DNA of 64,000 nt from Cyprinodon diabolis (taxonomy: Eukaryota > Chordata > Actinopteri > Cyprinodontiformes > Cyprinodontidae): contig CM060064.1 in NCBI GenBank assembly GCA_030533445.1, forward strand, positions 3,906,916 to 3,970,915. The letters are read 5' to 3'. The notes under the pieces were generated by a model. That model worked only from the letters and a program-made list of their open reading frames with translations. It was not told the origin of the DNA and ran no database searches. Position 1 is the first letter of the stretch, and every line of letters begins with the position of its first letter. Of this stretch, positions 12,317 through 23,100 are shown piece after piece. The position numbers were made by a program, and so were the translations under genes.

Positions 12317-12420
12317 CCGGTGCCGCACAGCTAGTAGAGCCCAGAGGTGGGCTGCCACCCGCTCTGCCACCGACAACTTCTTTATTCTACGGACTTCATT
12401 CAGCTCAACAAGTCTAACCT
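12317..12420 (-). other. Unidentified candidate exon
   Basis: A pyrimidine-rich acceptor (TTTATTTTTTAG) precedes 12420 on the minus strand. The frame starting two bases in encodes about 34 residues, including LNEVRRIKKLSVAERVA and AHLWALLAVRHRQ, then a TAA. The composition (amphipathic, Arg/Ala-rich) looks more protein-like than the surroundings, but I recognise no family. It could be a terminal exon or a remnant of a DNA transposon. Confidence 0.25.
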
Positions 12421-12900
12421 CTAAAAAATAAACCAGATATTAAGAACAGCGAGATAGGTCTTGGTTAATGACCCCCGTCCGCCTTCTTATAGCTTTAAAG
12501 GTAAAAAAGCTAACATTGGCTAGCTAACTAGTAGCTAGCATGTTAGCAATTTAATAAAACACTGCCATCGGAATTTGAAGACAGTCCGCGCGCGCTAAGA
12601 TGCTTGACAGCCAGACTCAACCGGTGGAGCGGCCCTGTAATCGCAATGAAATAGCACTTTGTAGTTTAGCGGGCAGAGCTACGGCTAGCCCCGGTCTGCC
12701 CAGCCCCTCTGATGGAAATATCGGTCAAAGGAGAGGGGCTGCATTGAGCGCGCGCTCCCGCTCCGGCGCGCGCCTCAGACATTTCCCACAAAATGGCCGC
12801 CAAAACAAACCTGACGCCAACGTTTCCCAGCCGTTAGCAAAGGTAGCAGATAGGAAAGTTAGAGAGGTTCGCTCTGGATGAAGGCGCGCACTGCGGTCAG

Positions 12901-14101
12901 AAATACGGATTTATCAAGTCAAAAACAAATTAACTAAAATATAAAACGAAGCTGAAATTAAAGGTTTGTTCATCTGATGGATTCAGCAGCTTTCCGCCCC
13001 CCCAAAAAAACAGTAAATTAATGAGCGTCAATTACTGCTGAAGAAATAACATTCAGAAATGTTTAAAAAAAAAGCACAAACATTTATTCAAACATTTGCC
13101 GTTCAAACAGAAAAATAAAATACAAATTCTTCACCATATCAATCAGGACAGAAAGTCAGAGTTCTTTATACACATTTTACCCATAAAATAAATGTCCTGT
13201 TTTCACACAAAAGAATGTAGAGACTTCTGCAATAAACACAGAAATGCTGAAACCTGTAATTATTTAAATTCTTCCATGAAATTAAATGGGGGGGGCGTTT
13301 CTAGCCTCACAATATTGAGCAATTTTAACAGAAGCCAGGATAGTTTTGAAACAGAAATGTTTGTTAAACCAAACACATTTCCAAAGGTCGGCCTCCCAGT
13401 GAAAGTTATAAACGCACATCGTTAAATTTAACCCAACTGACATCGTTCTATTCCACTTCCTCTCAAAGCATTTAAATGTAATCTGACACTAAATAAAATA
13501 CAATTTGATATTTCTATGCAAATGAACACTGACTGCAGTAGAGACCGACGCTGAAACAGTTCCTTGAATTAACCAGTCAGTAAATCTAATCTGTCTTTCA
13601 TCAGACATGATGAGAACTAAAGGACTGGGGCAGGACTGTAGATCTGTCTCCTTCTCATCTTTGAGAAATCCAGGCCAGCAACTGTAGGAGAAAAGTGCCA
13701 GAAATGACTTTTCCCGATGTTTCTAAAGCAAAGTTCTCACAGTTATCGGTTTCTACAGTGCTGTACTTAGACTTTGGAGAGAATACAGATATATTCATTT
13801 AAGATCCAAATCTATTGTATGTTAAGGTTTAAGATATATTTTAATTACCATGTATTTAACAATCTTCTAACCCTCAAAGTTATGTCATCTTTTTTTTAAG
13901 GCATAAAAAGCAGATGGGTAGAACGTTATTTTACATCAACATGTTAAAAATGACAAACTAAAGCGGACTATTAAAGAACATGAAGGTATTCCTGCGATGG
14001 AAGCAAGAGTTGGAAACGTATTTCAGGTAGACGGGGTGACTTGAAGGGGATTTCTTTGGATTGGACAGTGATGGTGGGGTCACCTTCTGTCCATTTTCCA
14101 C
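12901..14101 (-). other. Gap between CpG block and fbl stop; fbl 3' UTR
   Basis: No gene. The part next to 14102 is the fbl 3' UTR. A possible polyadenylation signal ATTAAA (minus strand) is at 13845-13840, giving a 3' UTR of roughly 260 nt; an AATAAA (minus) also occurs near 13088. The choice cannot be made from sequence alone. Confidence 0.45.
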
Positions 14102-17100
14102 TCATTTCTTCTGTTTAGGTGGAGGTCTAAAAGCAAAACAACAAAAGCAATCATTATAGGGTTTGCCTACTGCAGCCTCATCACGAACACAGCAGGCAGC
14201 TCTATAGCAGCAATGCATTGTGAACCATTCTGAACATTAAAGTTTTTACTGAAGTTTAAATCCCCATATCAACCTCCAGGGACGTGGCTTTACCTATAGA
14301 TGCCCACCACCACAGCATGGTCCCTCTCATAGGGCTCCAGAGTCAGCTGTTCTTGAGGTTTCATGTTCTCAGCGCTCATTTTCTTCACCTCAGAAGCAAA
14401 AACTGCTTCTGGTGCTGCTGTTGAGTCGATGCAATTAGCCTAAAAGTAAAAGAAAACATTTAAAACTGTTCACATTTCTAAAATAAAAAAAAAAACATCC
14501 AGTGAAGCCAGGGCCCTGAAGAGCACCTTATAAGCAGAGTTCATCGTTTGTAGATCGGCTTTCTCAAGGTTTCATCTTTCATTAGACAAGTTAACTGCTA
14601 AAAACAGAGTCCTGCAGCGAATTACATCTACAGGTAGAAGAAAAAAAATCCTGATATTTCATGGGTGCGAGTACAGGTATAAATTGATAAATGCATGCAG
14701 TTATAGGGAGTTAGAGCATGACCAAACACTTTCTATATTTTCTTATTTACTAACTCTACATCTAAAAAAATTAATTGATTCAAGAATATCCATCCATACA
14801 TTTTCTTCCTCTTTATCCGTGTTGTCAGCTCAGCATACCGCGTCAGGCCAGCATACCCTTAGCAATAAGCATGCGTGCATGTTAGCGTCTATCAGTCCCA
14901 TAGATTGTGCCAGTAGGCTCAGTAGGTTGTTATGACCAAGTGAATCCTAATCCTTAAGTAATTCCTTTTTCCCTATGTGTAATCTGAAAATAATTTCAGT
15001 AGCTCTTCATGTTGCCTGGCTACATACTGGCGACCCGTCCAGGGTAGACCCCGCCTCTCGCCCATAGACAGCTGGAGATAGGCACCAGCAGGGAGAAGCG
15101 TGACGGAAAATGGATGGTTCTTCATGTACTGGAAAAATAAAAATGTTCCGCATGTTGTTCATATTAAAAATACTAAACTGTCACTGAGTAGTAGAATCTT
15201 CTCCCTATAAATATTTAACTCTGAAAAAAATGCCGATCCTTCTTTAATAAGATCCTGTTCAAACAGAGTAGCAAGTTTTTTTTGTAAACTAATCTGTGTG
15301 GTCACCTTTTCTTGTTTAATGCACAAAACAAAAACAGCATGATTGGCTGTAAGGAGAGCAGACAGGTATTACGTATAGGTATTACTATGGATATACCGGC
15401 CTGACGCGGTATGCCGAGCTGACACAACACCGGGTTGCCGAGGCAGCAGCCTAAGCAGAGATGCCCAGTTAGATCCACAGGCGCCTCCTCCAGCTGCTCT
15501 GGGGGAGCAGGAGGCGACACCAGCCCAGCTCAGAGACAGTCCCTACATCGTGTCCTGTGTCTTCCACAAGGCCTCTTCCAATGGGACATTCCTGGAGCAT
15601 TTGGAGGGAGGCGACCAGGAGGCATTCGTAACAGATGCCACCTTAGCTGGCTCGTTTTGACGCGGAGGAGCAACGACTCTACTCCAAGCCTAACTGAGCT
15701 CCTCACCCTGATCTCAAAGTGTGCGCCCACCCACCCTGCGAAGGAAACTCGTTTCGACTGCTTTATTGTTGATCTTATCTAAGAATATCCAGATAATTTT
15801 TTAAGCAGCGACTTCGGCCAATTTCTGTTAATCAAGTGAGCGCATCGTGCTGGATGTGAGCATGAGGCAACGATCTTTACTGACTGCAAAGCTGGGCAAA
15901 CACTTTATTTGTTTTTTTATTGTTACACGCAGCTACAGCTTAAACTGTACAACGAAACCACAGGTTTAAAAATTCACAGTTCACGATGTTCTCACAATGT
16001 ACATGATATTACAAATCGAGTACAGATTACTCAGAGAAAATGTATCTAATCTAATACTTTATCTAGGAGTTCCTTATAGAGCTGATTGACAAACAAAACA
16101 AGATTTCTTTTATGTTAAATGTATATAAATTTTTACAATCTTAGTATAATTCCTGCTCCAAGTGAGTCGCTCTGTCAGCTAAAGGCTTGTTTCACAGTCT
16201 CTAATCCCCAGTTAATCAATTACTAAATTATTTCAATAATTGATTTATCTGATTAAATGTTTCAGACTCAAAAATCACAAATCATCCTCTGCTGCACATC
16301 AGTTACTGGATCTGAATCAAACGTTTTCAAAGACATTTGAAACCAAATAAGAGTTTATTCTCAACATCCAGACATTCATCTGGAGGTTTAATGTTCGTTC
16401 CACAGAGCTGTAGACAAACCTTTATGGAGATGACAAAGTGTCCTCCATTTTTCAGGAAGTTGTGAGCGTTCAGAGCAACAATCCTGGTCTGGTCAGGCTG
16501 CGCCACATCAGCAAAAATCACATCCACCATGCCTGGAAAGAAAGGCTTCACTCAATATAGCACATGATTTGGTACAAGAGAAAATAAATCCAACCAGTGA
16601 TCTTCAGATGCAATCATTCAATGAGTGAAATCCCAAACCTTCCTTTAAATGGGGACCCATGTATGAGAGGTAGGAACGTTGCTTCTACCTACCGACCAGC
16701 ATCCGGTATTTGTGAGGATGCCTGGCGTCTTCTATGATGGGAATGATGTTGGTGCGTTTCTTTGCCACATTCAGCAGATCTCGACCGGATCGATGGGAGA
16801 ACTCCACTGCATAGACCAGCCCGTCCTGTGACGCACAAAGCAGCAAACCTTTAAACCAAAGCCTTTTAGATTTAAATCCCAGAGCGCCATTGGGACCCAA
16901 ACAGCAGGCAGGTTAGACTGATGTTTAGTAGATATTCAACAGCTTATTTTTAGTTAAAACAACAAAGATTTAGTGTAAAATAATTGAACGGTAAACCTTT
17001 ATACCTGGAGCTATACATTCTGCTCCTGCTAACATTAACAGATGTTCTATGGAAGAGAGGAAGGGTTTAATAAATCCAAGATACCATTCTTTGCACATTT

Positions 17101-20100
17101 CGTGGCAATTCTCCAGTCGTGTGAGATTTTTTTGATCAGGCTGACTTTACGCCTGATGGTGCGTGGTGTAGCGTACAGGGGGTAACGAGGTCACAACCAC
17201 CTCCCAATCAGGAATCGTAAGGTCAAGAGAAAAATTTAGGCGGACGTTGTGAGGAGGTCGTGGACAAATCCTGCCGTTGAAGCAGAGCTACAAGCCGATT
17301 TAGCAGAACCTCGAACACTGAGCATATGCAAACAGGAGATTTCTTCTTCCAGATGGATAAATCCACCCAGGGCCACCTCTCAGCGCCGAGTCCAACGTGG
17401 GTTTTGGATGTGCTGTGTGAGCAGGTGGAAAGCATCAGAGCGCCGGGTTTTGTCTTACTGTGTGAGCTGTAGCTGCGTGCAACGATTGAAAATATCGCAC
17501 AATGTAAGGCGGCAGAAAGGTCATCATTAACGGTTTGGCGAGTGGAGAAGGAAACTTGATTTATTATGTAAAGATTAACAGCAAATCAGCTGCAACGGAA
17601 TCATGAAGATGTAGTCAAAAAGGGACAGAAACGTAAAGGCAGCTTTGTGGGTTCCACTGTTTCACGTTTTGGATTTAAATCTATACGTTCAGTTTTAGGC
17701 GCATGATGACACGTGGCTCTGAGATAATGACTGCAGCTCTGCTTTCTAGTCTAACTGCAAGGTGAGGAGGCATTCTGGTAACCTGTGTCGCTACCCGATC
17801 CGTCCCGGAACATGCTAAACATGGTTTAATATGATAAACCATGTTTGGCATGTCCCATGATGACAGAGAAGCAATTTAATGAAGAAAATGTAAAAAACAT
17901 AAAAATTGTCTCACAAAAGTCATACAACATTTTACAGATGTGTATTACTATTATTTAGCGAGTTATGGATAGAAATTAGTAGTTTTAGCACCATAATTAT
18001 ATTACTTATGGACACCTGGATGTATATCTGTTTGCGCAGGATGGATCGTGCTTCCGGGAAGGATCGGGTAGACACACTCTGGAACCCTTACATTAAAAAA
18101 CCTTTATGAGCCATCTTTCCTGCAGCAGAGCATAAGTGCTTTAACTGTCCTGACAACATTCCAGCTTTCACCATGAGGGAACCTTCACCCTCCTGCTACA
18201 TCCAGACCGCACGCTGCAGAAGCAGCTAGTTTACATTCAAAGTCACTGGTTGCGGCGCATCAAGGCGCAGCAAAAGGTCCAGGTTTAGAGCAGCGTGTCA
18301 CGAGCTTCTGACCTGCTTCAGAAGCAGCAGATGCTGGAGTTGGAAAAATTGAACATGAGCTGCTGGACGTGCCACATCAACCAATCAGAGAGGCTGATCT
18401 GGGAGCTGGCAACGAGAGAGACACAGCACTGCTGATGCAGAGCGCTATGATCACTCCTCTAACGCCTATATTTACTTAAAATGTAGAAAAATGACGGCAA
18501 AACATGTTTGCTTTTATTATCCTGCTGCCTGCAGCTTGGATTACACACATTAAGAACGCCTTCCAGCCGCCGTGAACAGCAGTGGAAAACCGCAAATATG
18601 CAACGGAGCAGAGGATACTGTTGAACGAGATTCCCAGAGAACCGCTGATGTACGGGGGTCTGATGCTCCGACAGCGAAATAATATTTGAAGGCAGGATGG
18701 TAATCTGGATGACTGCACAGATGAAAAACATCCTCAGACTACTTTTTACCTATTGATCACAGCAAATATACCTGCCGTTGTTCCAGCCAAAGAAAGGGTA
18801 GCTCCGCCCAACGCGCATCAGACCCACCTTCCACCCTGCAGCAAAGATGCTTCAGTCGCGCGTCAGAACTAAACTTGTAGAAGCATCAAAAATGAAGCAG
18901 CACGCCAGTTTTTGCTGCTTCTGCTGCGTGCGGGCTGAAGGTAGCATAAGTGAGAGGGAGCGTGGAAAACAAGTCTGGGTACTTAACTGTGTGCTTTGCT
19001 CTGCCACCTTTGGTTCAGACCGTCTGTGTTACTGTTACTTAAGGCTGGATTATGAGTTCATTTATAACCATTAAAATTTGGCATTTATGAAAATTAAACT
19101 CTGACAAATCTGATTTATCTTCCTTTACCTGTTCAGTCCTTTTCTAAACGGGCTTACTGGGTAAAACCAGCAGCATTGTTTAACTACAGGACCGACCAGC
19201 TGGTTCACAGCCTGGATTTAAAATTGGGTTAAACTCCCAGCAGTGTTTCCAAGTCATTTTCGGGGCCGTTATTCTTATACTCACTGGTCCAACAATGTCC
19301 GACACGTGGGACACGGTGGTACCTGAGGCAGCGCCCAGGTACATGACCTTGGCTCCGGGTTTGATGTGGATCTGGTCAATTCCTCCTAAGATGGCTGCCG
19401 CCAGCTTGGAACGAAAAGGATTCCAGGCTCTGTATTCGATTTTTGTCTCTCCTTCCTGCAGAAACGGCATCAAATCAAAGGTCTGCAACAAAAAATCCCA
19501 ACATTCATCACTGGAGGTCAGACTTTACCTCGACGCTCATCCTCTTTTCTCCATACACTGATTCCCCCACCACCATGTTTTTGGTTACCAGGGCATCCTC
19601 CTTCCCCCTGCAGATAAAGACCCCTAACACACATCGACACACATCTATTAATGCAAACCTATGCACTTTTACAGCACCACAAACAAACAAATTAAAACAA
19701 CACAGCCACATTTTGTTTCTACGCCAGTGTTTAGAGTCAGAGTTAATGATGAAGACTGGAAAAAGCAGGTTCATAAACCGATATGTGACTTTAGGCATGG
19801 TACATCGATTTAAACATTATGCTACTATAGGCTTAGAATGCTGGAGGACATAGGGACCCCTATTTCATCACTCTCTCTCTGTTCTCCTATTCTGCAGCAT
19901 CTGTTAGTTCAATCTCTAACGTTCTGCTCCCTCTGCTTTTTCTCATAGTAGCTTCATCTGGTCTGTTCCTGTTTGGCTGTGACTCCATCCTGGAGAGAAA
20001 CATCAGCTGTGCTGCTGCCATCAACACCTTTGTTTCTAGATGTTGGAGATCGGCCTGTGTTTCAGTGTTTCTGACTGTGACTAACTGGATGTGCTCTCTT

Positions 20101-23100
20101 CATCCTCTGACATGGGAGCTGGCTCGGAGCTCGTCTGCCTGGCTGTGCGTTTCCTGGACGGTGCGGCATCTACAGTGAAGCGTGCGCAGTACCGGTCTGT
20201 TGTTGTGAAGAGAGCTGAGCCAAAAAGCAAAGCTCGACATTTACGGGTTAATCTACAATCCTACCCTTATCTATGGTCGTGACCGAAAGAATGAGATCCC
20301 TGATACAAGTGGCTGAAGTGAGTTTTCTCCATAATGTGTCTGGGCTCTCCCTTAGAGATAGGGTGAGGAGCTCAGTCATCCGGGGAGGACTCAGAGTAGA
20401 GCCGCTGCTCCGAGAGGAGCCAGTTGAGGTGGCTCGGGCATCTGGTTAGGATGCCTCCTGAACGTCTCCCTGGTGAGGTGTTCCAGGCACGTCCCACCGG
20501 GGGGGGGGTTCCCGGGGAAGACCAAGGACACGCTGGAGGGACTATGTTTCTCCGCTGGTCTGGGAACGCCTTGGGGTTACCCCGGAGGAGCTGGACTGGG
20601 GAGAGGGACGTCTTGGCCTCCCTACTGAAGCTGCTACCCCCGCAACCTGACCTGAGATAAGGGGAAGAAGAAGGATGGCTTAATTTTCCATCTCTGCTTC
20701 TGTCTCCTTGAACCCCAGTCGGCCTCAGCAGATGGTCGCTCACACAGAGCCTGGTTCTGCTGGAGCTTTCTTCCTGTTCAAAGGGAGTTTTTCCTCTCCA
20801 CTGTTGCTACACGCATGCTTAGTGTGAGGGATTGCTGAAGAGTCAATGAGTCTATGCAATCAGCTGGTTTTCCTTAGATAGAAAACTTTGAATCAATCTG
20901 ACTGGATGATCTTGAACTGTAAAGTGTCTTGAGATGACATGATGTGAATTGGAGCTATAGAAATAAACTGAATTTAACTGAAACATTTTGACAGGATGTA
21001 AAAACATGAGATCATAATCACTTCCTCAGGTATAGAAATATGTTGGATAAAAACCTTCATGTCTGTGAGGCTCAATCAGGACCTTCTTCCCTCCTCCAAA
21101 GCCTCCTCTGCCACCACCCCTTCCTCCTCTGCCTCTTGGGGTGCCTCTGCCACCCCCACGGCCACGAAATCCTCCACTGTCTGGAGACCTAAATCCACCA
21201 CCTAAAATAAAAACACATAGTTTCAGATGTCCACTGTGCATCATTTCAGGGAGGATATGTATACAAACAAGTCTGCTTCCAGAAATGTCTGTCAGACTAA
21301 ACTTCCTTCAACTCACCTCTTCCTCCTCCACGTCCACCCCGGTCTCCAAACCCGCCTCTGAAGCCGCCGCGGGCCCCGCCTCGTCCTCCTCTGTCTCCAC
21401 GGGGAGTGAAACCTTTAACACAAAGGTGTACGTTTTAATTGGATGAACATGAGATGCAGCCAAGCATCGGTTCAGATCGTCTTTTTTTCAACCAGCGTTT
21501 TAAAGTAATTTTCTGCAATCAAGTTATTGATTATTGGACCGAAAATAAAAAAGCAGATCCATCACAGCTGAATAAATCAAAGCCTTGTTACCCGGGTGTA
21601 TTTAAACTTGATGGCATGCTGTTTTATTTGAATTGGCTGTGACGGAGCAGGGCTGCACCTAAACCCTGCAGGACGGTAGATCTTTAAGACCAACGTTGGA
21701 GGAAAGAAGTACTTTACAAGAAGAAGATCCTTCCTGCCTACAGCTATGAACACCTAAAACTGCTAAAAAAAAAAAAAAACCTGTAACATTTAGTTTAATT
21801 TCTCTTTGGGATTCATAAAGCATTTTTGAATTGAATGACATGACATACAGGCACAGCCCACTTTACAGAAATAAAAATGTTTTGGTTTGTATGGTGGTTC
21901 ATTAGAAAATAGAAAATCCCTTTATTGTCCCACAATGGAGAAATTGTAGTGTTACTGCAGCAACTGATTACAGCAAACATGGTCACAAACGTGGGCCTTT
22001 AAAAGTGTATAAAAATAACAGAATCAATTAAAAAAATAAATAAAAATAGATAAAACACTGTACAATGTTTTACAAATATAAATACTCTGCAGTCATCTGA
22101 ATAATAAATAATCAACACACAGCTATGGACTTTTCTACGGTAGTAGATATGAGAAAATAGCAGCAACCAGAGATGTGCAAAATGACATCACACATGTTTT
22201 TAGCTTTAGCTTTTCAGGAAACTACAGATTTTACTGCTGGGTTTGTGCTGCTTAACATCTGGATTCAGAACAGAGGTTCACACACCGCATGGGAAGAGTG
22301 GCGGCTTTCCATCAGACCAGCAGACCCATAGCCAATACCCGTTTATCCCTTTAGTTTTGGATGGAAAATAGATTTTAAAGAACCTTAGTGAGCATAGATC
22401 ACTTTAGTCATGCAAAAAAGAAAAACTATTCAATTACTTAGTTTCTGGTGTTTTTTTTTTAAGCATATGGCAATCTGACCTTAAACTGTTTTATTATGTA
22501 AATGACTAAAGGGATACACGCCCATTGAGGTAGTTTAAAGTCTATTTTTCGTACAAAACTAAAGGGATAAACAAATCTGACGTCTTGCGTGTTGATTATA
22601 GGTATGCTGGTCTGACAGAACAACTGCCGATTGGTTAGGGCACAGTGTTTGTAATCCTGAGGTTCTGAGTTTGATCCCCCACTCCCACAGACTGCCACTC
22701 TGGGTCTCTGAGCAAAGACCCTTAACCCCATCCTGCTCCATGGGCGCCCCATGATGGCAGCCCACTGCTCCCCAAGGGGATGGGTTAAATGCAGAGGCGA
22801 ATTTCTTCAAAATGAGATCAATTGTTTCCCACCCAGGATAGACTTCTTATTGTAGAAAAAGGAGGTAGATGCTACAGTCTGCTGTGTTCAGATCAGTCAT
22901 TCTGAATTCCCAGCTTAAATAATACATTTAAAAAGGGGCAGGTTATTTTCCCCAAAAATAGAAATATTCACACGTTGACAGATTTGATACTTGAGAGAAC
23001 AAAATGTAAGAAAAACGGGTACACGTGTAAAAGGCCCAGAGTTAGATTAGCTTTAATCCAACCACAGATGTTTGTTTTAGATTAGGAGAAATCAACAGAT

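Larger units (their letters stand above)
11400..12900 (-). promoter_or_regulatory. CpG-rich block, likely promoter
   Basis: CpG density and GC content rise sharply here against an AT-rich background, with CGCGCGC runs at about 12587 and 12747-12770. YY1-type motifs occur on both strands: AAAATGGCCGCC at about 12791 (plus) and AAGATGGCTGC at about 12127-12117 (minus). The minus-strand donor at 12083 indicates transcription toward lower coordinates; bidirectional activity is possible. Human FBL is followed by DYRK1B on the same strand, which makes dyrk1b a reasonable guess for the gene driven from here; this is inference. Confidence 0.55.

Noticed and set aside
14127..14293. Box C/D snoRNA in short fbl introns
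   Set aside because: C-box-like GTGATGA motifs occur on the fbl strand in introns 4 and 8, but no D box (CTGA) at proper spacing and no terminal stem could be found.
15435..15782. A 115-residue plus-strand ORF
   Set aside because: It is the antisense shadow of the RTE-like LINE fragment on the minus strand.
19508..19798. A 96-residue minus-strand frame taken as an independent gene
   Set aside because: Only residues encoded by 19623-19529 are conserved; this is fbl exon 4 with flanking intron.
20372..20743. A 123-residue minus-strand ORF
   Set aside because: Antisense of the RTE-like LINE end in fbl intron 3; no own similarity.
22623..22700. A tRNA gene
   Set aside because: A- and B-box-like motifs are present, but the body that follows is the SINE seen again at 50815-51000; no cloverleaf with CCA-end context.
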